Below the pieces are notes generated by a model, which was given only the letters and a program-made list of their open reading frames with translations, had not been told where the DNA came from and searched no databases. The translations under genes were made by a program, and so were the position numbers. Positions 22,409 to 28,473 of a stretch of DNA of 28,473 nt are shown in pieces (position 1 is the stretch's first letter; every line of letters begins with the position of its first letter). Origin of the DNA: a virus. Location of the stretch: IMG/VR virus record IMGVR_UViG_3300043436_002316, positions 1 to 28,473 of that record; one strand, given 5' to 3'.

Positions 22409-22930
22409 TTAAATTGCTGGAAATTGCGGTTGTGCTGGGCCAGGTTTGCCCGAACTACTCATAAATGTTGGTGCAGGACCTGCGTTAAACCCGTTGTTTG
22501 ATTGGCCAAATCCGCCTGTGCTCATACTGTTTCCGCCTAACGGCACATTACCAAACCCATTGCTCATTGGGGACTGACCAAACCCACCTGGTGCAGAACC
22601 AAACCCACCCGGCGAAGAACCAAATCCTGCATTATTATTGTTAGCACCGTTCATTTTTTCTTGTGTACGACCAAATGCAGCAATACCAAGTACAGCACCC
22701 ATTGCAATGTGAAATAATCCAGCACCAGCTAAGGTAATCGGTTGCCATTGTGTAGTTACATTACCGCCGTGTGCAGCCTGTATAAGACTCCATAGTATAG
22801 GGAATAGCACAAAATCAGTAGTACATACAAGCATATACATCCATCCCATCATGGGACGCCACTTGCTGTTCATCCAATCTTCTTTTTTCTTTTCGCTTGC
22901 GCTCATTACTTTAGTTTCTACTTCTGACAT
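22409..22930 (-). CDS. Holin-like membrane protein with Gly/Phe/Asn-rich tail
   Basis: The ATG at 22930 is preferred, since AAGGAG lies 6-7 nt before it; a longer frame to 22951 would add seven residues before that ribosome site. The 173-residue protein begins with a charged N-terminus, then RPMMGWMYMLVCTTDFVLFP and WQPITLAGAGLFHIAMGAVL, which resemble the 3-TM phage holins of the GTA-holin type. Only two or three hydrophobic segments are clear. The C-terminal half is low-complexity Gly/Phe/Asn/Pro (GFG repeats), unusual for a holin. It lies with the endolysin and spanins, so a holin role is likely. A late-type TGTAAATA lies upstream. Confidence 0.65.
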   Translation of the reverse strand: MSEVETKVMSASEKKKEDWMNSKWRPMMGWMYMLVCTTDFVLFPILWSLIQAAHGGNVTTQWQPITLAGAGLFHIAMGAVLGIAAFGRTQEKMNGANNNNAGFGSSPGGFGSAPGGFGQSPMSNGFGNVPLGGNSMSTGGFGQSNNGFNAGPAPTFMSSSGKPGPAQPQFPAI

Positions 22931-22963
22931 AAATCGCTCCTTGATAATCAAACTTTGTTATTA

Positions 22964-22971
22964 TATTTACA
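22964..22971 (-). promoter_or_regulatory. Possible late-type promoter TGTAAATA before the holin gene
   Basis: TGTAAATA (22971-22964, minus strand) is two bases off TATAAATA and lies 33 nt before the holin ATG at 22930. An overlapping TATAAT (ATATAATAAC) offers an alternative -10 box, but no good -35 was seen. Confidence 0.35.
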
Positions 22972-23224
22972 CTGCCTTAGCCAGCATTAATAGCCCGTTA
23001 ATAATAGTGTTTAATTTTTGTTTATAAGCCATTTGGCTCATTTCTTGTACAATTTCTAACTGTCTTTGTACATCTAATAGTATTTCACCTAGTTCGCTTG
23101 TACTTAATTGCCCTGCCTGCGCCTGCTGAGATATTTGTGCTATGTAATTAGCAGCATTTGCAAAGGTAGGATCCCCGCAATTTAATAGTTCAGCAAGGTG
23201 GTGGTTAATTTCATCAAAATTCAT
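22967..23224 (-). CDS. Small helical protein in the lysis block, unknown
   Basis: This 85-residue protein is almost entirely alpha-helical: NFDEINHHLAELLN, FANAANYIAQISQQAQ, TSELGEILLDVQRQLEIVQE and NTIINGLLMLAKAV. It has no signal peptide or transmembrane helix, so it is probably cytoplasmic, with possible coiled-coil dimerisation. I do not recognise the family. ATG 23224 overlaps the lipoprotein stop (ATGA). The holin follows after a 36-nt gap. An antiholin or chaperone-like role would fit the position but has no sequence support. Confidence 0.6.
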   Translation of the reverse strand: MNFDEINHHLAELLNCGDPTFANAANYIAQISQQAQAGQLSTSELGEILLDVQRQLEIVQEMSQMAYKQKLNTIINGLLMLAKAV

Positions 23225-23628
23225 CGTGGTCGTCTCCCTAGTACGTGCTGTATGGTTGATGAACTATTTTCGATACTACCAAATTTAAGTTTGCAATAAG
23301 TTGTGCTTATTTGTGTTGATTTGGTATAACGATCTTTTAAGTCTTGGGCTATTTTGTTTAGCTCCTGACTTGCAGCATAACTGTTTTTGTTATGTGGTAT
23401 TTTTTGGCTGTAATTTTCAAACAGTTGAGTTTGTCCTGCAATAGCTATTGCATTTTGTTTGCTGCTTACAGCATCATCACATTTATCTTTGTATGCAGCA
23501 GCATCGGTCCGTATCACCGTAATTAATTTGTACTCACTGGGATCAAATGGGGTCATAAAAAATGCGTCCCATACTGCACACCCACTTAGTGTGGCCAGTA
23601 ATACAACTGATATAGCAATCTTACGCAT
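23221..23628 (-). CDS. Lipoprotein in the lysis block, unknown
   Basis: The N-terminus, MRKIAISVVLLATLSGCAVW, has an LSGC lipobox, so the mature 119-residue lipoprotein is probably attached to the outer membrane. The rest contains helices with four further hydrophilic stretches and two cysteines (KCDDAV, YCKLK) that could form a disulfide. It has a basic C-terminus (RRPR). The ribosome site AAAGGAG lies 8 nt before ATG 23628. It lies between the o-spanin and a small helical protein. It could be an additional spanin subunit or a superinfection-exclusion lipoprotein; nothing in the sequence decides this. Confidence 0.65.
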   Translation of the reverse strand: MRKIAISVVLLATLSGCAVWDAFFMTPFDPSEYKLITVIRTDAAAYKDKCDDAVSSKQNAIAIAGQTQLFENYSQKIPHNKNSYAASQELNKIAQDLKDRYTKSTQISTTYCKLKFGSIENSSSTIQHVLGRRPR

Positions 23629-23639
23629 CCTTCGCTCCT

Positions 23640-23906
23640 TTACTTGACAGAGTCAAATATTTCTTTTTGTTTTGTGTACCATTCAATCCAAGTTTCGACT
23701 TTTATTTCGCACTCGTGGAACCTAGAATAATTGTCCGTTACAATAATTAATACTTCGCTAAGTTTGTCAGTTGGGGAAACTTCCTTGAGAGTGTTGCATC
23801 CAGTTTTTAAACTTGGAGGTATTTCTGGGAAATTACGTTTAACTGGAGTAGACACACATCCAACAAGAAGTAAAAAAGCAGGTAACAAAATTAATAAACG
23901 TTTCAT
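23640..23906 (-). CDS. Rz1-like outer-membrane spanin lipoprotein
   Basis: This 88-residue protein has a lipoprotein signal with VGC lipobox (MKRLLILLPAFLLLVGCVST). A short periplasmic part follows with two or three cysteines, an early Pro segment (FPEIPPSL) and a conserved-looking NYSRFHECEIKVETWIEWY. The lipoprotein signal, small size and position directly after a coiled-coil membrane protein and endolysin fit an o-spanin. ATG 23906 overlaps the i-spanin stop (ATGA), so the two are translated together. Spanins fuse inner and outer membranes at the final step of lysis in Gram-negative hosts. Confidence 0.75.
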   Translation of the reverse strand: MKRLLILLPAFLLLVGCVSTPVKRNFPEIPPSLKTGCNTLKEVSPTDKLSEVLIIVTDNYSRFHECEIKVETWIEWYTKQKEIFDSVK

Positions 23907-24361
23907 TTTTTATCTCCAGCCGTAACTGGTTTCTTTGATGCATCATTGAGTATGGTAATAACTTCTGGTTCAATTTTGCACACGCGATCTATTTTCTCGG
24001 CACTCTTTCTTATGTTGCTTCTAGTCACGTACTTGATCTGATTAACTATTTGTACGCGGTCAACGTATACTGTTTCAATGACGGTGTTAGTCTCTGCAGA
24101 TTTGATTTCTGCAACTCGAACTTTCTCTTCTAATTCGGCAACACGAGCTTTCCATTTTGCTTCGTTGGCTAACCCGCCCTCTATCCATAGTGCTAGCACG
24201 GTTACTAGTATGCCCACTACTTTAATAGGTAAACTATATGTGCTAACAAAAGGAACGGCTTTTAAAAATGTGGCAGCAACAATGGCCAATATGCCTACTG
24301 CTAAAATAAGATGCCATATCCAGTCCGGCAGTAGACTCAGCATCCATTGAATTTGCCACAT
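23903..24361 (-). CDS. Rz-like inner-membrane spanin (i-spanin)
   Basis: This 152-residue protein has two N-terminal hydrophobic segments (about 13-33 and 45-62). A charged coiled-coil region follows (AKWKARVAELEEKVRVAEIK), then a hydrophilic C-terminal part. A classical Rz has one transmembrane anchor, so the two anchors are unusual and place both ends on the same side. The coiled coil, one gene past the endolysin and overlapping the Rz1-like lipoprotein, supports the i-spanin role. The start ATG 24361 is 2 nt after the endolysin stop. It could instead be a structural membrane protein; spanin is the best reading. Confidence 0.65.
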   Translation of the reverse strand: MWQIQWMLSLLPDWIWHLILAVGILAIVAATFLKAVPFVSTYSLPIKVVGILVTVLALWIEGGLANEAKWKARVAELEEKVRVAEIKSAETNTVIETVYVDRVQIVNQIKYVTRSNIRKSAEKIDRVCKIEPEVITILNDASKKPVTAGDKK

Positions 24362-24363
24362 AA

Positions 24364-24993
24364 TTAGTGTGCTCCGAGAACGTGTAGTGCGTGATTGTAG
24401 TGCTTGATGCGATCATCTAATCCAATGGTTCCACCGTTGATACGTTTGGTCATTGTTAGAATGTCTCCTGTGTCTGCAAATTGATTTAGGTTGTTTGTTT
24501 CCCAGAACCAACAGGCTGACTGTACAGCACCTTCAAATGTTTGTAAGAACTCAGGGATTTGTTCTACAGGGGTTTCGATTGATTCTGCAAAACGTGTGTA
24601 GTTGTCCTTACCTGTTAATTGTATCAGACCTTTACCAGCATAAGCCCAACCATCGCCTGACGCTTCGGGCCCATTGCCCATACGGTTGGCATATGCTCGA
24701 TTGGCAATTGCCTGTGGTTTTTGTGCATACTGATTGGCAATTTCTGCTGTAGGGAAATGCCTTGGCCACACTTTTGTTAAAGATGCAGCACGATAGTTTA
24801 AATTTTCTTGTAGTAAGCGGAAGTTACCTGACTCGTGTGCGCATTGTGCAATAAATGAAGCCACACGCTGCGGTGTATTAATTTCATATTCGGGTAATAG
24901 TTGACACAATGCATTATACCATTGTTCAACGTATTGGTTACCCGGGATCATTTGTGCTAATTGGTCTTGCCTAAATTCGAATGTAAACGCCAT
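24364..24993 (-). CDS. Endolysin, GH19 chitinase-type lysozyme
   Basis: This 209-residue protein is a glycoside hydrolase family 19 endolysin that cleaves peptidoglycan glycan chains. The catalytic acids are in AHESGNF (E54) and near LLQENLNY (E63). The signature YAGKGLIQLTGKDNY (118-132) with WFWETNN is typical of phage GH19 enzymes. There is no signal peptide, so it needs the holin to reach the wall. ATG 24993 has TAGGAGG upstream; the TAG of the glycosyltransferase-like gene lies inside that ribosome site. The spanin gene follows 2 nt later. Confidence 0.92.
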   Translation of the reverse strand: MAFTFEFRQDQLAQMIPGNQYVEQWYNALCQLLPEYEINTPQRVASFIAQCAHESGNFRLLQENLNYRAASLTKVWPRHFPTAEIANQYAQKPQAIANRAYANRMGNGPEASGDGWAYAGKGLIQLTGKDNYTRFAESIETPVEQIPEFLQTFEGAVQSACWFWETNNLNQFADTGDILTMTKRINGGTIGLDDRIKHYNHALHVLGAH

Positions 24994-25003
24994 TGCGTGC
25001 CTC

Positions 25004-25876
25004 CTAATAGAACTTACAAGTATTTAGTCTGTTAATGGTTTCTAAATCCAGTACTATTAATTGTTTTTCTATTAGAAAGCTGGCCCACTTTTTGCATTGG
25101 GACTCAGTGAGTTTACTGTATGCACGACGATGTATACTTGCAGTTAGAACACGATCGTTACTGATTAAATTACTATAAATTTCATCAAAATTGTCAGCTT
25201 CCCAATCCGCTATGTTTACAGCATCATAATAACGGGTGTTATTATACAAATGCTTGTAGTCATTGTGCTTAGACCGCACATATCCAGAGTACAAATGAAA
25301 TTCTGTTATTAAATTGGGATACCGCACATTTGTTTGAAACCATTCAATGAATCCAGGTATTTCGTCTATCATATCTCGCACACTGGTAGATTCAAACAAG
25401 AAAGGAACACCAGCAGGGCCAATGATGTCAGGCATACGCACATTGTAGTACTGTTCCACAAACTGTTGACTTGATTTAAAATGTGGACTAATACCTGCAC
25501 TGCCGACACAGGGTTTACCATATGCATCAAATAGTTTATTTGTGTCCAGTGGTTGTATGAACCAGGTTTTAGCATCCAGCACCATTGCCCACTTGCTACT
25601 GGATTCAGAAGCTGCTAAAAGTTTTAATAATTGTTGATTTTCCCACCCATTGATACGACTAACGTAGTTGTAGCTGCTATAGGGTTTGATCTTTACTTTG
25701 TGTTGGTGACTCTTCCACCAAGCAGAATCAATTAGCGATGCAACATTATCTTTGTCGTTAACAATAACGGTTATAGAATTAATATTGTTGTCGCTGATAT
25801 ATTTGTGTATACTCTCGGCTTGAATTCGCAGGAGATTTAGTTCCTCCTGGAACACCACTGTGATTAGATCTAACAT
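25004..25876 (-). CDS. Glycosyltransferase-like protein (DUF6492-type)
   Basis: This 290-residue protein resembles the DUF6492 glycosyltransferase-like family. The N-terminus LDLITVVFQEELNLLRIQAE forms the first Rossmann strand and helix. NGWENQQLLKLLAA then leads to KWAMVLDAKTWFIQP; the LDAK may take the place of a DxD nucleotide-sugar site. A C-terminal GYVRSKHNDYKH segment follows. The motif is degenerate, so the activity is uncertain. No signal peptide is present, so it should act in the cytoplasm. It lies between two acidic unknown proteins and the endolysin. ATG 25876 is 6 nt after the preceding stop, in an A/T-rich junction without a strong ribosome site. The substrate is unknown. Confidence 0.6.
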   Translation of the reverse strand: MLDLITVVFQEELNLLRIQAESIHKYISDNNINSITVIVNDKDNVASLIDSAWWKSHQHKVKIKPYSSYNYVSRINGWENQQLLKLLAASESSSKWAMVLDAKTWFIQPLDTNKLFDAYGKPCVGSAGISPHFKSSQQFVEQYYNVRMPDIIGPAGVPFLFESTSVRDMIDEIPGFIEWFQTNVRYPNLITEFHLYSGYVRSKHNDYKHLYNNTRYYDAVNIADWEADNFDEIYSNLISNDRVLTASIHRRAYSKLTESQCKKWASFLIEKQLIVLDLETINRLNTCKFY

Positions 25877-25882
25877 TAAATT

Positions 25883-26431
25883 TTAACGAATAATACCGGC
25901 TAAGTTTCTTAGGCTTTCTGTGTAATCGTTCTTTGGAGCTTTAGTACTAACAGGCAGTCCGGCTGCTGTTTTAAGATCATCGATGGTCTGATGACCATAT
26001 TGTCTATCATATGCTTCAGGGGTCAACGGAATCAGTTCTTTAAGTGCTTCTAGACTTAAAGTCTTTTCTTTACGAGCCTTGAAATATCTAACACGCCAGT
26101 CATCCATTGTTTGCTGGGTCAAGTTGAATAGGTCTTCCATTAAATCTATAATATTTTCAGGTGCATCTTTGGCACGATCCAGTTCAACAAACACAATATA
26201 ACTGCCATCTTCCATTTCACCGGAACTGAGATCGGCATCAACAACCCACTCGTAGCCTTTTTCAATAAATGCTACCAAGTCCACTGCTGGTTCTTTACTG
26301 TCTACTTTAAAACTTAAAACAATAATGTCTTGATCGTCGCCTAGTTTACTACGAAATTCATCTATGTGTAGTTCGGGGTGTATTAAGCGAGCTAGGTCTC
26401 CGCTTTCTAAGCCTTCAAATAAATTATGCAT
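25883..26431 (-). CDS. Acidic protein of unknown function
   Basis: The ATG at 26431 (MHNLFEGLESGD) is preferred; it overlaps the end of the previous gene by 8 bp, and a longer frame to 26530 would lie wholly inside that gene. The resulting 182-residue protein is acidic, with alternating strands and helices: QDIIVLSFKVD, AFIEKGYEWVVDAD, GSYIVFVELDR, DDWRVRYFKA. This looks like a small alpha/beta domain with a helical C-terminus. I do not know the function. From memory, similar acidic proteins occur in the structural region of marine T4-like phages, paired with the gene before it, so a virion or assembly role is possible. Confidence 0.6.
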   Translation of the reverse strand: MHNLFEGLESGDLARLIHPELHIDEFRSKLGDDQDIIVLSFKVDSKEPAVDLVAFIEKGYEWVVDADLSSGEMEDGSYIVFVELDRAKDAPENIIDLMEDLFNLTQQTMDDWRVRYFKARKEKTLSLEALKELIPLTPEAYDRQYGHQTIDDLKTAAGLPVSTKAPKNDYTESLRNLAGIIR

Positions 26432-26966
26432 TTGGTGGAAGTTCTCCTGCCTGTTGTGCAACAATTGCACCTTGCTGAATTTCGTCATCAGCACCTGTTT
26501 CGTAAGCCTGTTCAATATCTTCCATATCAACAGTACCGGACTCTAATTCAAGTGCGCCTTGCTCAATGTCGGACATTAATTTGCGCGGCATAACAATTTC
26601 AACTAGCCACACTGGACTACGCTTCATTTTAGGAACTTTAGTCCCTGGCTTAAAATCGTTTGGTGTTTTTACTTCTGCTGGATGCTCGAAGAAATCCTCT
26701 TTAAATATAACTTCGCAGTCGTATTCTGTTAGGCGAGCGGCACCTTTAGGATTGGGCATTTTTTTGTAAGGCCACATAAAAGTGCATTTGATAAAGTATT
26801 TTTCGTATATGGGACCTTCAACAAGTTCGCCCTGTTTCCAGTTTTCAAACGCATACAGATCGAGTTCATCTAGTACACGCTCAAAATCTAGCAGTGAGGA
26901 CACCGCTGAATCCGTCATGAAAATCTCTTTAGTATTGTTTAGTAGGTCTCTGATATTTGCTGGCAT
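26424..26966 (-). CDS. Conserved-looking phage protein, unknown
   Basis: This 180-residue protein starts MPANIRDLLNNTKEIFMTDS. A basic, proline-containing middle follows (MWPYKKMPNPKGA, GTKVPKMKRSP). The acidic C-terminus (about 135-175) has repeated GALELESG-type turns. The first 60 residues are helical, and the middle has strands such as VWLVEIVMPRKL. I do not recognise a domain. The alternating charge and the pairing with the overlapping downstream gene suggest a complex of the two. A late-type GATAAATA lies 9 nt before ATG 26966, which points to late, structural-class expression. The gene begins right after a transcription terminator. Confidence 0.6.
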   Translation of the reverse strand: MPANIRDLLNNTKEIFMTDSAVSSLLDFERVLDELDLYAFENWKQGELVEGPIYEKYFIKCTFMWPYKKMPNPKGAARLTEYDCEVIFKEDFFEHPAEVKTPNDFKPGTKVPKMKRSPVWLVEIVMPRKLMSDIEQGALELESGTVDMEDIEQAYETGADDEIQQGAIVAQQAGELPPNA

Positions 26967-26974
26967 AGTGTAAT

Positions 26975-26982
26975 TATTTATC
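26975..26982 (-). promoter_or_regulatory. Late-type promoter GATAAATA
   Basis: GATAAATA (26982-26975, minus strand) is one base off TATAAATA. It sits 8-9 nt before the ATG of the 180-aa gene and directly after the terminator at 26990-27015. A transcript from it would have a very short leader. Confidence 0.45.
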
Positions 26983-26989
26983 AGAATAA

Positions 26990-27015
26990 TGCCCAGCAGT
27001 GGAATATGCCGGGCA
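26990..27015 (-). terminator. Putative terminator after tctC
   Basis: On the minus strand TGCCCGGCA pairs with TGCTGGGCA (9 bp, one G-T) around the loop TATTCCAC, followed by T-rich TTATTCT. It lies 20 nt after the tctC stop and separates tctC from the late-type gene pair. Confidence 0.6.
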
Positions 27016-27035
27016 CGTATTATATACTACTATAA

Positions 27036-27947
27036 TTATTGATCTATCTTAACGCCAACAGTTAAACTGGTCCAAGTAGCATTTTGATCATCCCACCAAG
27101 CTTTGAGTTTATTAGCTGGTACACGCACTGGCTTGCAATAATCTATTGCATAAGATGCTCTTACTTTTTGGGCAGTTTCGGCCTCTAATAGAATCTCTCG
27201 AATCTCTGCTGCTTTTTTGTCGTTCCAGCTTCTAGGTACCATTAGCACGGATGTAGTATTCATTTTAGTTAGCACCTGCGGGAATCCTTGACTAGCTAGT
27301 GTAGGATACTTTCCTACTGGTTCATCACCAGTAGTACCTAGAATATTTAATTTTACTTTAGCATTTTCGCCAGTCCATTTCTCTTGGTCACTTACAAAAC
27401 CTACTACAAAATCAATTTGTCCACCAACTGTGGCCAGGATTGCATCAGTTGTAGATTTAAAAGGAACAATGGTCATATCTTTATAATTCTTTTGAATTTG
27501 CAATGCTGTTAAATGACTAACAACACCAAGGCCACTTGTTCCAATAGTTAGCGGTTTATCCTTAGGTACTTCGTTCCAGCTGCGATACTTGACACTAGCC
27601 ACGCTAAATGGTACGCTACATTGAGTCATTAACCCCCTAAATTCGTGTACATCATAACTTTGGGTAGGGTAAAAGTTTGGGCGTAGCCAATATGCACCTG
27701 ATGTTTGGAAAATAGTGTTTGGTGCATTTTTTACAAAGTTAAATGCAATAACTTGTCCTGCGCCCGGACGAACGTCAAAAACAAAATGATATTTGTCCTG
27801 TATTTTATTTGCTTCTTCAGTTAATGTTCTACTGTAGTTTGCAAAGTTGTCACTTGCACTAAATCCGTAGATGATGGTAATTGTTTCCTTTGCGGTTGCA
27901 GATAGTGCAACCATTGACAGTAATAATGCGGTTAAAAGTTTTTTCAT
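27036..27947 (-). CDS. tctC: Bug/TctC-family periplasmic solute-binding protein
   Basis: This 303-residue protein is a tripartite tricarboxylate transporter receptor (TctC/Bug type). A sec signal MKKLLTALLLSMVALSATA leads to KETITIIYGFS. Characteristic features follow: RPGAGQVIAFNFV, IGTSGLGVVSHLTALQ (the GSxGxG-type loop), VPFKSTTDAILATVGGQIDF and a C-terminal lobe with LMVPRSW. Family members bind citrate, dicarboxylates, aromatics or amino acids and deliver them to TctA/TctB. No tctA or tctB is seen here, so it would have to use host permeases. The length is near the usual 320. The promoter is consensus-like and the leader resembles that of the clamp gene, so it appears to be a phage-controlled metabolic gene. 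Confidence 0.9.
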   Translation of the reverse strand: MKKLLTALLLSMVALSATAKETITIIYGFSASDNFANYSRTLTEEANKIQDKYHFVFDVRPGAGQVIAFNFVKNAPNTIFQTSGAYWLRPNFYPTQSYDVHEFRGLMTQCSVPFSVASVKYRSWNEVPKDKPLTIGTSGLGVVSHLTALQIQKNYKDMTIVPFKSTTDAILATVGGQIDFVVGFVSDQEKWTGENAKVKLNILGTTGDEPVGKYPTLASQGFPQVLTKMNTTSVLMVPRSWNDKKAAEIREILLEAETAQKVRASYAIDYCKPVRVPANKLKAWWDDQNATWTSLTVGVKIDQ

Positions 27948-27967
27948 TGTTTAATCTCCGATGTTAA

Positions 27968-27996
27968 ATTATATATAAGTAGCCAATGGGTGTCAA
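27968..27996 (-). promoter_or_regulatory. Consensus sigma70 promoter of tctC
   Basis: On the minus strand, TTGACA (27996-27991), a 17-bp spacer and TATAAT (27973-27968), both hexamers perfect. The leader carries TCGGAGATTAAA before ATG 27947, like the clamp leader CGGAGATTAAA. Confidence 0.85.
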
Positions 27997-28020
27997 CCAA
28001 GGGCAGAGTTTGTTACTAAT

Positions 28021-28473
28021 TTATTTTGCTATGACAATTTCTTTATTGAATTTTTGTCTCAGATCCTTTATTAAAGATATGCTTTGATCGAAATGTTGCT
28101 GAGCAGTAATACCAATAAATTGTGGAGGAACAAATCCACTAATTTTCTTTATTTCAATTTCGCCAATGTCTGTTGTTGCTTTAGTTAATATTTCTCCTAA
28201 CTTAATGCGTTTGTCTTTGGGCATTTGGATGTTAGCAACTACAATATTAAGAACAGACGGAGCTGTTATCCCTTGTTCTTTAAGGGTAAGTACGTTGGGA
28301 TAATCAGCAAACCGTTTAGAACAACTAACTGCTAGCATACGCATATCTTTATTCTTGTCTTTAAAATTTTCGTATACTTCGGGCTTGTCAATTCCAAAAT
28401 TGACTCCGTTGTTGCCTACCATGTTTACTACAGCATCGTAGTTCGACTTGAATGGTACTAGCTTTACAGGAAT
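28021..28473 (-). CDS. Second TctC-like solute-binding protein, C-terminal part (cut by window edge)
   Basis: The frame is open from the window edge to TAA at 28021, so about 150 residues are visible; an internal ATG at 28422 is not the start. VKLVPFKSNYDAVVNMVGNN matches the conserved VPFK...G segment of TctC proteins. The rest (RMLAVSCSKRFADYPNVLTL, NIVVANIQMPKDKR) matches their C-terminal lobe. It differs clearly from the neighbour at 27036-27947 and is therefore a paralogue, not a recent copy. The tail (KDLRQKFNKEIVIAK) is shorter than that of the neighbour. No terminator was evident before the next promoter. The ligand is unknown. Confidence 0.85.
   Translation of the reverse strand: MPVKLVPFKSNYDAVVNMVGNNGVNFGIDKPEVYENFKDKNKDMRMLAVSCSKRFADYPNVLTLKEQGITAPSVLNIVVANIQMPKDKRIKLGEILTKATTDIGEIEIKKISGFVPPQFIGITAQQHFDQSISLIKDLRQKFNKEIVIAK

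Noticed and set aside
26432-26530. Upstream extension of the 182-aa acidic protein to 26530
   Set aside because: The extension overlaps the coding end of the 180-aa gene in another frame; ATG 26431 sits at the stop overlap as in the other gene pairs.
27036-28473. tctC genes as host chromosome at an assembly or prophage border
   Set aside because: The promoter and leader match the phage clamp gene and there is no integrase or attachment-like repeat; it stays possible because the right edge is not visible.

Overview
The window is part of the genome of a T4-like (myovirus-type) tailed phage. Three replication or late-transcription genes support this: a gp43-type family B DNA polymerase, a gp45-type sliding clamp and a DsbA-like dsDNA-binding protein. 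A GH19 endolysin, a holin and a spanin pair make up a lysis cassette. Genes are tightly packed with ATGA, GTGA and TAATG junctions, and all but one lie on the minus strand. The base composition is AT-rich. The host is probably a Gram-negative bacterium, given the spanins, lipoproteins and sec signals. Two genes for Bug/TctC-type periplasmic solute-binding proteins, a family greatly expanded in Burkholderiales, suggest a betaproteobacterial host. That host call is inference only. No tRNA, rRNA, CRISPR array, transposase or integrase was seen.

Layout, in transcription order from the right edge of the minus strand. 28473-27036: two tandem tctC genes, the first cut by the window edge. 26966-25004: two conserved-looking acidic proteins of unknown function and a glycosyltransferase-like protein. 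24993-22409: lysis block (endolysin, i-spanin, o-spanin, a further lipoprotein, a small helical protein, holin). 22399-18975: a small secreted protein, then a dnaJ-clpA chaperone operon with its own promoter. 19018-15482: an unknown protein, a 54-aa protein, a glycosyltransferase, two beta-sandwich proteins and an HxGH nucleotidylyltransferase. 15453-7123: proteins studded with T4 prohead-protease-like sites, then Dps, a nucleotidyltransferase, an amidoligase-like protein and a zinc metallopeptidase. 7126-6097: a repeat lipoprotein, two tiny ORFs, dsbA and a membrane protein. 5478-6110 (plus strand): the lone rightward gene, SGNH-like. 5372-1: DNA polymerase, methyltransferase, sliding clamp, sulfotransferase and a truncated SPASM/radical-SAM-like gene.

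Regulation is readable. Near-perfect sigma70 promoters (TTGACA or TTGACT, 17-bp spacer, TATAAT) precede the polymerase, the clamp, dnaJ and tctC, and a weaker one precedes dsbA. These look like early or middle promoters. AATAAATA, GATAAATA or TGTAAATA, close to the T4 late promoter TATAAATA, sit before several other genes. The polymerase leader holds a hairpin with an 8-nt loop just before the Shine-Dalgarno, laid out like the T4 gp43 autoregulatory operator.

The most unusual region is 7123-16689. One 852-aa protein is divided at intervals of about 39-129 residues by V/I-x-E followed by G or A, matching the gp21 prohead-protease consensus, so it may be a polyprotein of internal head proteins. 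Several neighbours, including enzymes, start with short peptides ending in the same kind of site, like T4 capsid-targeting sequences. My working hypothesis is that this operon encodes a cargo of enzymes and small domains packed in the capsid and delivered with the DNA.
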